The translations under genes and the position numbers were made by a program. A stretch of 64,000 nucleotides of DNA from contig JAVBLN010000057.1 in the NCBI GenBank assembly GCA_031553495.1, positions 7,194 to 71,193 of the forward strand, given 5' to 3'. Every line of letters starts with the position of its first letter. Position 1 is the stretch's first letter. This document shows positions 46,153 to 54,720 of the stretch, piece by piece. This DNA is from Pinibacter sp031553495 (GTDB lineage: Bacteria > Bacteroidota > Bacteroidia > Chitinophagales > Chitinophagaceae). The notes beneath the pieces were generated by a model. The model was not told where the DNA came from. It did not search any database and saw nothing but the letters and a program-made list of their open reading frames with translations.

Positions 46153-49086
46153 TTACTTTGTGTGATTCTTATAGCCCACTTTCTCACAGCCGGCCACTTC
46201 AATGATATACACACCAAATTCTTCCACTACTTTTCCTGTCATTTTATAAAAACCTTTTCCGCTGAAAGGCGTATATCGAAAGGTGTTGGGAAAGTGTACC
46301 GTATCAAGCCAATCACCTTTTTTATCGAGGAACGTACCAAAATACATGGTATTGTTATTAACGGTGCGCACGGCTTTGTCGGTAATGTAATAGCCGATCG
46401 TTACAATTGTTTGCCCCAGGTATTCGGGAAGTTTACCGGCAGGAAGATATTGCGAGAGATCGTCGTCGGCCAGCGTCCATACATTACAAAGCGGGAAGCC
46501 CAACAATTCCATTTCATCCATCGCGTCATCATAAGGATGTTGTTGCAACTGCGGCAATACAAATTCGACCGGAGGCTCATTAAACAAAGACGCGTATGCG
46601 GGAATATGCTTCGCGTTTTTCTTTTGTAAAAAATTCGCTTCCCAAAGCAATTCCTTCTTGTTTTTGCCGGTGAAGCGAAATGCCCCGATGCGAATGAGAA
46701 TATTCAATTGTTCTATTCCCATATTGGTTCTTTCAATAAAATCGTGCAGATGCAGATAACTGCCATGTTTTTGTTTCTCTTCCAAAAATTGCATAACCAG
46801 TTTTTCTTCCAGGCCCTGCACATGAATGAAACCAACGTACACCGTGTTGTCATAAATGGAGGTGAGGTATTTACTATCGTTCACACATGGCGGCAATATT
46901 TGCACACCGGTTTTTCTTAATTCATGAAAATATAATTCGCGATTATAAAAACCACCAAAGTTATTTATAACTGCCACCATGAACTCTGCGGGATAATATG
47001 TTTTTAAGTATAAGCTTTGGTAACTCTCCACCGCGAACGAAGCGGAATGCGCCTTGCTGAAAGAATAGCCGCCAAAACTTTCTATTTGCCGCCACACTTC
47101 TTTAGTAATATCATCAGGATAACCTTCGTTCTTACAATTCTCAAAATACTTTTCTTTGATGATTTCAAAATGCTTATGTCCCCTGTATTTCCCGCTCATG
47201 GCTCTTCGCAGCACATCGGCCTCGCCCATATCCAGCCTGGCAAAATGGTGTGCAATCTTTATCACATCTTCCTGGTATACCATTACGCCATATGTTTCTT
47301 TTAGCAGCTCTTCCATTTTTGGATGCAGGTATTCAAACTTGCCGGGATTGTGATAACGGTAAATGTATTGCCGCATCATGCCCGACTGCGCCACTCCCGG
47401 ACGTATAATGGAACTGGCGGCCACCAGTGTTAAATAATCATCACACTCAAGTTTTTTAAGCAATTGGCGCATACCGGGACTTTCAATATAAAAGCAACCG
47501 ATCGTATCCGCCGCACGAATCTTAGCGGCCACCTTCTTATCTTTTTTGAATTTTTCTATATCGTGTATATTAATCGCCACTTGCTTATTTTGCCGAATCA
47601 TCGTCACCGCGTCTTTGATATGTCCAAGTCCGCGCTGACTTAAAATATCCAGCTTGAACAATCCTATTTTTTCGGCAACAAACATATCAATGGAAGAAGT
47701 GAAAAAACCCTTTGGCGGAAGTTCTGTAACGGTGTATTGATGAACAGGCGCATCGCTGATGAGAACGCCACCTGCATGCACGCTTAAATGATTTGGAAAA
47801 TTTTTGAGCAGTTGTCCATAATAAAAAATCTGCCGCTGAATTTTATCCTGGCTAAAATTAGCGGACGGATGTTCCAATGCATCTATTTCCGATTTAGGCA
47901 ACCCGAACACTTTACCCAGTTCGCGAATAACGGCACGATGTTGAAAAGTAGTATAAGCGCCAAGCAAACACACATGCTCCGCTCCAAAACGTTTAACGAT
48001 ATAATCAAATATCTCATCCCTGTCGCGCCAGCTAAAGTCAATATCAAAATCGGGCGGCGCACTGCGGTAAGGATTTAAAAAGCGTTCAAAATACAGGTCA
48101 AGTTCCATGGGATCTACATCCGTTATTTCCAGGCAGTAAGCCACAATGGAATTAGCGCCACTACCCCGCCCTACGTGAAAAAATCCGCGGCTTCGCGCAT
48201 ACCGCAGTATATCCCAGGTTATAAGAAAATAAGCATTAAACCCAAGGTCATCAATAATCTTAAGCTCTTTTATCACCCGTTGCTCGGCAGCGGCATTTTC
48301 CGAACCGTACCGTTGCAACATACCTTCTATCGCCAGTTTTTGCAGGAACAGCTTGTCATCCGCTACTGAAGCTGAATATATCTTTTTGGTTTTATCCTTG
48401 TGAAATTCCATTTCAATGTTGCAGCGTTCCAGCAATTGAAAACTATTCGTAATTAACGCCGGATACTGATGAAACTGCTGCATAAGCTCCGCCGGAGATA
48501 TAAAGGTTTCGTGAATACCCGCGATGTCTTCAGGCTTTTGCTTACTCAATACAATATTTTTATCGATAGCCCGCAGCAAACGGTGTACGTTATGATAGAG
48601 TTTGTTTTGAATGGTAACAGGTTGCAGCATCACAAACTTTGGACTGTACTGACTCATGTTAATACCAAACAGCTTATTAATATCTGTTGATTGCACTCCC
48701 ATGAATTCATTTTCACCCAGTTCATTTAGCAACGCGTTTTTAAACGAATAAATCGCATATACATTATCGTTATATTGAAAGCGATCCGGAAAATCCTTTT
48801 TCTGCTGCAAGTGTTCGGAAATAAACCGGTTGATAGCAAAAAAACCGGCATTGTTCTTAGCAAGTAATATGTAGCAAAGCTCGCTGTCATTACGTATTTC
48901 CGCGCCAAGTACAGGTTTTATATTTTGCAGCCTGCAATAATCCACAAAATCCCATGCATCGGACGTGGTGTTGATATTGGTAAGCGCCATTGCCTTAACG
49001 CCAAGTCCGGCGGCAGTTTTAACCAATTCTTCTGTTTCGAAAGTGCCGTAACGCAAGCTAAAAAATGTTTTACAATTCAAATACAT
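46153..49086 (-). CDS. dnaE2: Error-prone DNA polymerase III alpha subunit (DnaE2-like)
   Basis: A 977-residue C-family polymerase, shorter than a replicative DnaE (about 1160). The N-terminal PHP domain begins YLNCKTFFSLRYGTFETEEL, where the metal-binding HxH of active PHP domains is lost. The palm is intact, with GRGSGANSIVAYCLEITDVD and PPDFDIDFSWRDRDEIFDYI holding the catalytic DxD. Fingers (GVMVYQEDVIKIAHHFARLD), HhH (SKAHSASFAVESYQSLY) and a C-terminal OB fold follow. Together with dinB, 29 bp upstream, it forms a translesion-synthesis operon of the kind damage-induced in other bacteria. No imuA/recA-like or lexA gene is adjacent, which is a reduced form of the imuA-imuB-dnaE2 cassette. 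Confidence 0.9.
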   Translation of the reverse strand: MYLNCKTFFSLRYGTFETEELVKTAAGLGVKAMALTNINTTSDAWDFVDYCRLQNIKPVLGAEIRNDSELCYILLAKNNAGFFAINRFISEHLQQKKDFPDRFQYNDNVYAIYSFKNALLNELGENEFMGVQSTDINKLFGINMSQYSPKFVMLQPVTIQNKLYHNVHRLLRAIDKNIVLSKQKPEDIAGIHETFISPAELMQQFHQYPALITNSFQLLERCNIEMEFHKDKTKKIYSASVADDKLFLQKLAIEGMLQRYGSENAAAEQRVIKELKIIDDLGFNAYFLITWDILRYARSRGFFHVGRGSGANSIVAYCLEITDVDPMELDLYFERFLNPYRSAPPDFDIDFSWRDRDEIFDYIVKRFGAEHVCLLGAYTTFQHRAVIRELGKVFGLPKSEIDALEHPSANFSQDKIQRQIFYYGQLLKNFPNHLSVHAGGVLISDAPVHQYTVTELPPKGFFTSSIDMFVAEKIGLFKLDILSQRGLGHIKDAVTMIRQNKQVAINIHDIEKFKKDKKVAAKIRAADTIGCFYIESPGMRQLLKKLECDDYLTLVAASSIIRPGVAQSGMMRQYIYRYHNPGKFEYLHPKMEELLKETYGVMVYQEDVIKIAHHFARLDMGEADVLRRAMSGKYRGHKHFEIIKEKYFENCKNEGYPDDITKEVWRQIESFGGYSFSKAHSASFAVESYQSLYLKTYYPAEFMVAVINNFGGFYNRELYFHELRKTGVQILPPCVNDSKYLTSIYDNTVYVGFIHVQGLEEKLVMQFLEEKQKHGSYLHLHDFIERTNMGIEQLNILIRIGAFRFTGKNKKELLWEANFLQKKNAKHIPAYASLFNEPPVEFVLPQLQQHPYDDAMDEMELLGFPLCNVWTLADDDLSQYLPAGKLPEYLGQTIVTIGYYITDKAVRTVNNNTMYFGTFLDKKGDWLDTVHFPNTFRYTPFSGKGFYKMTGKVVEEFGVYIIEVAGCEKVGYKNHTK

Positions 49087-49115
49087 AACCGTAACAATCT
49101 ATAGATTTACAAAAT

Positions 49116-50324
49116 TTATACTTTCAAAAAGGCTAGTGATTTTTCTATTTTTGATTTCAGCGTTGGCCTTTTGCCGTCAAAGCCTGCGGCCCGCACCAGT
49201 GTGTGTTCTCCAAAACGATTTTTAATACTGTCGATGGATTGATAGAGATGGATCATTTCCTGCGTATCTTCAAAAAGATGTATTTGATAATTCCCCGGCA
49301 CCAAGTGCGAAAAACGCACACCAATCAGCCTTACCAGCAAGCGTCGCTCATAAAGCTTACCGAATATTTCTTTCACTTTTCGAAGCAATACATGATCTGC
49401 GCAAGTATAAGGAATTACGCATTGCCGCGTCATGGTTTGAAAATCGCTGTAACGAATTTTTACGGTAATGCAGCCGGTGAGTTTATTTTTTTGTCGCAGC
49501 TCAAAAGATATTTGTTCCGTCATGCGCACCAGTTCGCGATGCAAAAAGTTTACATCAATAGTGTCGGTTTCAAAAGTATTTTCGGTGCCAATGCTTTTTT
49601 GTTCGTGATAAGGAACCACCGGCGTTTCGTCAATTCCATTTGCCCTGCGCCAAAGCTCCGCGCCGTTCTTACCAAGCAGGTTAATCAGCATTTCCATTGG
49701 TATGCCGCTAAGTATAGCAATAGTTTCCACACCCATGCGGCGCAGCAATTCAGAAGTTTTCGCGCCAATCATCGGCATCTTATCAATAGTTAGCGGCGCC
49801 AGGTATTCTTTTTCTCCACCAAACGGAATTTCAGTTTGGCCTGCCGGTTTCACTTCATTGGTAGCCACTTTGCTGATCAGTTTATTGCTGGCCAGCGCAT
49901 AAGAAATATTCAGTCCGCTCTCATTAATAATTTTATCGCGCAGTTGATGTGTATAAATCGAGCAACCAAAAAATTTATCCATGCCGCTCATGTCAATATA
50001 AAATTCATCGATAGATGATTTTTCAAAAAGCGGAACAGAGTCTGCAATAATATCGGTAACCAGCCGCGAATATTTTGAATAGCTATCCATATCGCCCCGC
50101 ACCATCAGTAGTTCGGGGCACAACCGTTTTGCAAGCCGCACCGGCATAGCGCTTTTTACGCCAAATCTCCTGGCTTCGTAACTGCAACTGGCAATTACAC
50201 CTCTGTCGCTTGTACCGCCCACAGCAATTGGTTTTCCCTTCAAAGAGGCATTCTTCAAACACTCAACAGAAACAAAAAAACTGTCGAGATCAAAATGGGC
50301 AATATGTCTGTGAGCGGGGTTCAT
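49116..50324 (-). CDS. dinB: Y-family DNA polymerase (Pol IV / DinB-like)
   Basis: A 402-residue translesion polymerase. Catalytic residues are present: HFDLDSFFVSVE at the N-terminus and SSIDEFYIDMSG near residue 104, so it should be active, unlike ImuB proteins that lack them. GVIASCSYEARRFGVKSAMP (fingers) and the HhH region PMIGAKTSELLRRMGVETI are also seen, followed by the little-finger domain. I see no clear clamp-binding motif at the C-terminus. It is the first gene of the dinB-dnaE2 unit. A 9-bp perfect dyad lies 22-44 bp before the start (50346-50368), in the right place for a damage-response repressor. Confidence 0.92.
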   Translation of the reverse strand: MNPAHRHIAHFDLDSFFVSVECLKNASLKGKPIAVGGTSDRGVIASCSYEARRFGVKSAMPVRLAKRLCPELLMVRGDMDSYSKYSRLVTDIIADSVPLFEKSSIDEFYIDMSGMDKFFGCSIYTHQLRDKIINESGLNISYALASNKLISKVATNEVKPAGQTEIPFGGEKEYLAPLTIDKMPMIGAKTSELLRRMGVETIAILSGIPMEMLINLLGKNGAELWRRANGIDETPVVPYHEQKSIGTENTFETDTIDVNFLHRELVRMTEQISFELRQKNKLTGCITVKIRYSDFQTMTRQCVIPYTCADHVLLRKVKEIFGKLYERRLLVRLIGVRFSHLVPGNYQIHLFEDTQEMIHLYQSIDSIKNRFGEHTLVRAAGFDGKRPTLKSKIEKSLAFLKV

Positions 50325-50345
50325 TATAACGGATTGGCATTACAA

Positions 50346-50368
50346 GATTACTAATTTTTTTAGTAATC
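50346..50368. promoter_or_regulatory. Candidate operator upstream of dinB-dnaE2
   Basis: GATTACTAA (50346-50354) and TTAGTAATC (50360-50368) are perfect inverted repeats with a 5-nt spacer. On the minus strand a TAGTTTTTG (close to TAnnTTTG) lies immediately upstream, so a bound protein would cover the transcription start. A LexA-like or other SOS repressor is the natural guess; the motif is not one I can assign. Confidence 0.5.
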
Positions 50369-50455
50369 AAAAACTATTTTTATTAGCAACTGAGTAACAA
50401 TATTTTCCACTACGAAATCACCCGGATTTCCGTTTTCCGGGGTTTTGAAATTATT

Positions 50456-50801
50456 ATGAAACCGGCAGTAAAGCCCTGATTGGGCAACCGTTGCGACGCT
50501 CCGTTCAACGGTAGTAATTCTTATCATCAAATCAAGATTCAAAGAAGGATACATTCGTCAGAAAAAATCAGTTGAAAATTGAAAGTTGAAAGTTGAAAGT
50601 GCTTATTGAATGGAGAATTGAGAGTTGAGAATGTTTTATAGTTGAGAATGCTATAAATATTAAATAAAGCTGAAACAAAAGACACTCATAACTCATAACT
50701 CATAACTCATAACTCATAACCCGCTCAATAGCATTCCAACCGTACAAGTGAGTGACACAACGATGCTTAATAGTAGCACTACCGCCGGTCCCCCAAAAAA
50801 A
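50456..50801. repeat. Facing inverted pair of interspersed repeat arms
   Basis: Left arm 50456-50530 (core GCGACGC, GCTCCGTTCA, as at 5778) faces right arm 50720-50801 (core GTGACAC). The centre has TTGAAAGTTGAAAG, GGAGAATTGAGAG, TAAATAAAGCTGAAAC and AACTCATA tandem units (50685-50720), homologous to the centre of 41002-41286. No gene in 50369-50849. Confidence 0.85.
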
Positions 50802-50849
50802 CGAATAAAATTATGCTGCCTGCCGTTACAAAACCGGGAGTGAGTTCGA

Positions 50850-51323
50850 TTACTTTGCAGCCTTTTTACTTTTTCTGAAATCCCAGGGAGCAACAGGATT
50901 AGCCATACTCCACAAACCGATTTTTTTTGCGTGGGCGGCCTGCTCCGCATCGAAGTATTTTTGGGTGTGAGCGTATTTATATTCCCATGCCAAACCGGCC
51001 TGTATAAGCAAAAGATTCAGTTCGGAATTATCCTGCAACACCACAATACCCAGCACCCTCTTATATCTATCCAGCCCTTTTGAATGAACAGTTATAGTTT
51101 TCGCAAAACATTTTGACGAAGTAAATTTTTTAGCCGCGGTTCCAAAATCCTGGTTCTTTTCGGGACAATCAATACCAAATAATCTTACTTTAATTTGCCT
51201 GTTCAGGCTATCCAGCACAGTTATCGAATCGCCGTCGCTTATCTTAACCACTTTGCCTTTAAAAGTTTGTGCGACGGCATGCAAATGAAAAAAAAGAATA
51301 AACAGGAATATGGATTGCTTCAT
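50850..51323 (-). CDS. Thermonuclease-family (SNase-like) exported nuclease
   Basis: A 157-residue protein with a signal peptide (MKQSIFLFILFFHLHAVAQ) and one staphylococcal-nuclease OB fold. Motifs: VKISDGDSITV, VRLFGIDCPEKNQ (catalytic Arg and Asp region), and DRYKRVLGIV with the second Arg; WEYKYAHTQKYFDAEQAAHAKKIGLW is typical of the C-terminal part. It should cut DNA/RNA in the periplasm or outside, giving nucleotides. Start at 51323 is preferred over 51380 for the signal peptide. It diverges from blaI with 186 bp between the starts; the three blaI dyads are in this gap and might also affect this gene. Full length. Confidence 0.88.
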   Translation of the reverse strand: MKQSIFLFILFFHLHAVAQTFKGKVVKISDGDSITVLDSLNRQIKVRLFGIDCPEKNQDFGTAAKKFTSSKCFAKTITVHSKGLDRYKRVLGIVVLQDNSELNLLLIQAGLAWEYKYAHTQKYFDAEQAAHAKKIGLWSMANPVAPWDFRKSKKAAK

Positions 51324-51402
51324 AATGAGAGCTAATTTAAGGCAGGAGCCGATTTGCGGCAAACTTTTTTTGATGGGCACAATAATCCCAAAAAGGTGTT
51401 AA

Positions 51403-51461
51403 AACTATTACAATTAGTTGCTAAACTATAAAATATAGTTATAAAACTAAAATAAATAGTT
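51403..51461. promoter_or_regulatory. Three phased 17-bp dyad operators upstream of blaI
   Basis: Three copies of AACTA-N7-TAGTT start at 51403, 51424 and 51445. Each is 17 bp and the spacing is exactly 21 bp, two helical turns, so dimers would line up on one DNA face. The last copy runs into the -7 box at 51461. BlaI/MecI repressors bind short dyads overlapping their own promoters, so autoregulation is the natural reading. Confidence 0.7.
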
Positions 51462-51468
51462 ACATTTG
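51461..51468 (+). promoter_or_regulatory. blaI-M56 promoter, -7 element
   Basis: TACATTTG fits TAnnTTTG exactly. Transcription would begin near 51475, which rules out the in-frame ATG at 51471 as the main start and supports the ATG at 51510. Confidence 0.6.
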
Positions 51469-51509
51469 TTATGGTAATACATTATGCCAATCAAAAAACA
51501 GTTTGCACA

Positions 51510-51869
51510 ATGAAACGACTTACTGCTAAGGAAGAAGAAGTGATGGGTTTTTTTTGGGAAAAAGGCCCCTTGTTTGTAAAGCAACTGATGGACGAATACG
51601 AGGACCCAAAACCTCATTATAACACACTTTCCACCATTGTTCGCGGGCTGGAGGAAAAAGGTTATATAGGATATAATTCGTTTGGAAATACATACCAGTA
51701 TTATGCGCTGTTATCGGAAGAAGATTATCGCAGGAAAACATTAAAGAGTGTTATTTCAAAATACTTTGAAAACTCGTATACCCGCGTAGTTACAACACTG
51801 ATTGAAGAAGAAGAAATTTCAATTAAAGAATTGCAGGAGCTGATTAAACAAATCAAAAGCAAAAAGTAA
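51510..51869 (+). CDS. blaI: BlaI/MecI/CopY-family winged-helix repressor
   Basis: A 119-residue repressor. N-terminal winged helix: MKRLTAKEEEVMGFFWEKGP, VKQLMDEYEDPKPHYNTLST, RGLEEKGYIGYNSFGNTYQY; C-terminal dimer helices with an acidic then Lys-rich tail (IEEEEISIKELQELIKQIKS). In this family the protein is cleaved when a partner M56 membrane peptidase is triggered, freeing the operators. The M56 gene follows 48 bp downstream. Start at 51510 chosen because the promoter -7 box lies at 51461-51468. Signal and target genes beyond its own operon are unknown; the name does not imply beta-lactam resistance, as no beta-lactamase is nearby. Confidence 0.92.
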   Translation: MKRLTAKEEEVMGFFWEKGPLFVKQLMDEYEDPKPHYNTLSTIVRGLEEKGYIGYNSFGNTYQYYALLSEEDYRRKTLKSVISKYFENSYTRVVTTLIEEEEISIKELQELIKQIKSKK

Positions 51870-51917
51870 TAATGGGCGTTGTGTGATGTTTTTTACTGCT
51901 TAAAATATTTACAATTT

Positions 51918-53726
51918 ATGGAACTATTTTTTCTGTATATCGCCAAATCATCACTTTGCCTGGTTATGTTTTACTTGTTCTATAAAACGCTGCTGAGCAA
52001 AGAAACTTTTTTTCGGTTTAACCGGTTTGTGTTATTAGTGGGAATTATGTTTTGCGCCGTTTTGCCATTAATAACATTTCAAACGAATGGTTCGCTTTTA
52101 ATTCAAAAGCCTGTTAGGGAAATAGAAAAATTAGTTCTTGCTAACGAGGAAACCTCTGAGTTACAACCAATAAAACTTAACAACATTTCGACTGAAGAAA
52201 ATCCTTTTCTACCATCACCTATAAAATACGATTTTCATACACCAACAGAACCGGGCCATACAACCGCTGAAGCGAAACACTTTGAGTTTACTAAAACCGA
52301 AATTACCGGGCTGATCTATTTATTAGGGCTGCTAATTGCACTCACAGGATTATTCATTTCCATTTTACGGATGCTGCAAATAATAAGATCAGGAAAAAAA
52401 ATTTACAGGGATGATAAGAATGTTATCATACTTACAAAGCAAAAGATCTGTCCATTTAGTTTTGGTAAACTTATCATTTTGTCGGAAGCCGATTACCGTC
52501 AAAATCCAAAAGAAATTCTTACTCACGAGTACGTACATGCGCAAAAGAAACATTCCCTGGATTTAATATTTGCCGAATTATTCATACTGCTACACTGGTT
52601 TAACCCGGCGGTATGGCTGCTGAAAAGGGAATTGGAAAACGTTCATGAATATGAAGCCGACAACGGCGTTATCAATTTAGGCATCGATGCCACACAATAT
52701 CAACTTTTGTTAGTAAAAAAAGCTGCCGGCGCAAGGTCCTACGCTATTGCCAACAGCTTTAATCACAGTAAACTTAAAAACAGAATTACCATGATGTTGA
52801 AAAGAAAATCGGCCCAATGGGCACACTTGAAATCATTACTATTTGTTCCGCTGGCAGTTGTAGTATTACATGCTTTCGCAAAGCCTGTGATAAGCAAAAA
52901 CCATAAAACACAGAACAACAACGAAGTTAGCAATTTCAGCAAAGATGACAAACATGAAATGAAAACCGGCTTGTATGTAAATGACACTACTCCTGCAAAG
53001 AAAAAACCAGCCCGTTCCAGGAAAGGTGATACTCTTCCACCACCGCCACCACCACCACCACCTCCTCCTCCGCCACCGCGTCCTAAGCAAGTGCCAATGA
53101 CAGAAAAGGAAAAAGCTGCAACGAAAGAATTTGAAGCGGCTGCTAATAAGTTTTCGGCTGTTATGAACAAACATTCCGAAGCTATTAATAAGAAAGTTAC
53201 TTCAACGGAAATGCAAGCGTTAACGAAAGATTTTGAAGCGGCTTCCAAAAAATTTGAAGCAGTTATGCAAAAGTTCCAGGTGAATATGGAGAAGGTTGCC
53301 AATTCAAAGGAATTCCAGGTACAGTCTGAAGAATTTAGTGCCGCTGCAAAAAAATTTGAAGGTATAATGAAAGCACATGAAGCTGAACTGAAAGACAGCA
53401 TTGAAGTGCCTGAAGTTAAAACAGCAAAAGCCGAATTTAAATCGGCCTCCGACAAATTCAAAAAAACTATGGATCAGTACAAACTTAACATGGACCAAAT
53501 ACAAAACGATCCGCAAGTAAGAGCCGCTAAAGAAGAATTTGCGATAGCATCACAAAATTATAAAGAAGGTATGGCAAAATTTAAAGTGGATATGAACCAG
53601 TTTAAAGATGACCCGGAAGTGCAGGCAGCCAAACAGGAATTTGATGCTGCCGAGAAAAAGTTTAAAGCAGAAATGAAAGAATATCGCAAGAGGGTTGAAG
53701 CTCAGCGAGGTGAAGTAAGTCTATAA
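51918..53726 (+). CDS. M56 (BlaR1-like) metallopeptidase with 34-residue C-terminal repeats
   Basis: A 602-residue membrane peptidase. Transmembrane helices at about 5-20, 35-55, 135-155 and 295-310; the M56 zinc site HEYVH follows ILT near residue 211, with ENVHEYEADNG as the third ligand region. Instead of the beta-lactam sensor of BlaR1, the C-terminal half has a run of 14 prolines (about residue 374-387), then five exact-length 34-residue repeats plus a partial sixth (from residue 404), each starting (E/D)F-x-x-A. They look like long helices, probably coiled coil, in the periplasm. It should relay an envelope signal to the upstream BlaI. An oddly repetitive sensor domain; the ligand is unknown. 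Confidence 0.88.
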   Translation: MELFFLYIAKSSLCLVMFYLFYKTLLSKETFFRFNRFVLLVGIMFCAVLPLITFQTNGSLLIQKPVREIEKLVLANEETSELQPIKLNNISTEENPFLPSPIKYDFHTPTEPGHTTAEAKHFEFTKTEITGLIYLLGLLIALTGLFISILRMLQIIRSGKKIYRDDKNVIILTKQKICPFSFGKLIILSEADYRQNPKEILTHEYVHAQKKHSLDLIFAELFILLHWFNPAVWLLKRELENVHEYEADNGVINLGIDATQYQLLLVKKAAGARSYAIANSFNHSKLKNRITMMLKRKSAQWAHLKSLLFVPLAVVVLHAFAKPVISKNHKTQNNNEVSNFSKDDKHEMKTGLYVNDTTPAKKKPARSRKGDTLPPPPPPPPPPPPPPRPKQVPMTEKEKAATKEFEAAANKFSAVMNKHSEAINKKVTSTEMQALTKDFEAASKKFEAVMQKFQVNMEKVANSKEFQVQSEEFSAAAKKFEGIMKAHEAELKDSIEVPEVKTAKAEFKSASDKFKKTMDQYKLNMDQIQNDPQVRAAKEEFAIASQNYKEGMAKFKVDMNQFKDDPEVQAAKQEFDAAEKKFKAEMKEYRKRVEAQRGEVSL

Positions 53727-53734
53727 CAGCTACT

Positions 53735-53785
53735 GTTGGTGTTGCGTATATCCTTGTATGTTAGCAACACCAACAACTTTTTTTT
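53735..53785 (+). terminator. Intrinsic terminator after the M56 gene
   Basis: GTTGGTGTTGC (53735-53745) pairs perfectly with GCAACACCAAC (53764-53774), with an 18-nt loop, and eight T follow at 53778-53785. The loop GTATATCCTTGTATGTTA is similar to sequences before the repeat arms at 54634 and 62662. Confidence 0.85.
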
Positions 53786-53830
53786 GCACCGGCATGTAAA
53801 TTAACCTGACAGATGTATCGTCATTACACA

Positions 53831-54229
53831 TCAGTCAACACCCAATAATTCTGACTCTTTAACCAATTGCTTCAGCAATTTGTTTTCTTCCTGCAACAGT
53901 TCAATATATTTTTTTTGTATTTCAGTGTATTGCTGCATGGTGTCTGAATTCCATACAGTTCCGTTCTTTAAATGATTAACTTCATTATCCTGGGAAGACT
54001 CAATTTTTTGTTCCACCAACTTCGACAAATCTTTTTCCAAAAGATCGCTTACGCTCACATTGAAATAACGGGTCAGCTCTAATAACTCTTCTATACTAGG
54101 TTTGCTGTGTTTTTTTTCCCAATTGCCAATAGTGGTATGAGCCTTATTCATGTGCGCTGACAACTCGGATTGTGTGACCCCTTTTCTTCTTCGTAAAAAA
54201 CGCAAATTTTCTGCAAAATAAAATCCCAT
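53831..54229 (-). CDS. XRE-family HTH regulator with C-terminal coiled coil
   Basis: A 132-residue cytosolic regulator. The Cro/C1-type HTH covers residues about 5-60 (NLRFLRRRKGVTQSELSAHM, TIGNWEKKHSKPSIEELLEL, FNVSVSDLLEKDL). The C-terminal half is rich in Gln/Glu/Lys/Leu (TEIQKKYIELLQEENKLLKQ) and predicted to be a coiled coil for dimerisation. This form is common in Bacteroidota, often near mobile or stress genes; the target is unknown. Start at 54229 (MGFYFAENLR) chosen over 54274, since the HTH begins there and the extension is unconserved-looking. It lies convergent to the blaI-M56 operon. Confidence 0.85.
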   Translation of the reverse strand: MGFYFAENLRFLRRRKGVTQSELSAHMNKAHTTIGNWEKKHSKPSIEELLELTRYFNVSVSDLLEKDLSKLVEQKIESSQDNEVNHLKNGTVWNSDTMQQYTEIQKKYIELLQEENKLLKQLVKESELLGVD

Positions 54230-54633
54230 AATTCCTGATTTAAAATAAAAAATCCAATATTTAGATGGCGGCATTCGCCACCATTCAATGTTTTTGCAAG
54301 ATTTTCTTACAGTAGCTAATTGTTTGCCATAAACTTCAACAATAATAACTACAAGATTTGGCTACATATTAAACATTTTGAAAAAAACCGTTAAAACCAT
54401 CCAATACCATCTAAACAATACTATTTACTTAAATGTTCATAAAGATTAAATATAATTATTGGAAATATTAGAAGCAGGGCTATTATTCATACATAATCGT
54501 TGCCTTTCAGATGTAGTTTTGAGTAAAACGTTAGCAACATTCGAGGTTATTCATACCCTTTTCAGGTTCCCCTTCATTTATCCATTAACGGATGAAAATA
54601 TTGCGTATATTCTTTTACGTTAGTTTAATTAAC

Positions 54634-54720
54634 ATTTTTTTGATACCAACATTTGTAACTCCGGTTAAGCATCGTTGCGTCGCATTTCGTTCATCGGTAG
54701 TAATGCTATTGAGCGGTGGG
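54634..54720. repeat. Interspersed repeat, left-type arm
   Basis: Starts ATTTTTTTGATACC, core GCGTCGC. Nearly identical in the same orientation to 62662-62746, so the two form direct repeats around the TonB/DUF4876/DUF6850/peroxidase genes. Upstream, 54230-54633 is AT-rich with a small TGGCG/CGCCA dyad (54266-54280) before the XRE gene and no gene. Downstream, 54721-55075 holds GGTTGCA and CCAACTG tandem tracts that form an imperfect inverted pair. Confidence 0.75.

Noticed and set aside
46105..46629. 174-codon frame opposite the 3' end of dnaE2
   Set aside because: Shadow of conserved polymerase sequence, and its start lies in tandem repeats.
52763..53461. Long antisense reading frame (232 codons) with a polyglycine run, opposite the M56 gene
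   Set aside because: It is the complement of the repeat-rich M56 tail; the glycine run mirrors the proline codons. No start signals or domain likeness.
51510..53726. Beta-lactam resistance operon
   Set aside because: There is no penicillin-binding sensor domain on the M56 protein and no beta-lactamase nearby; only the signalling architecture is shared.
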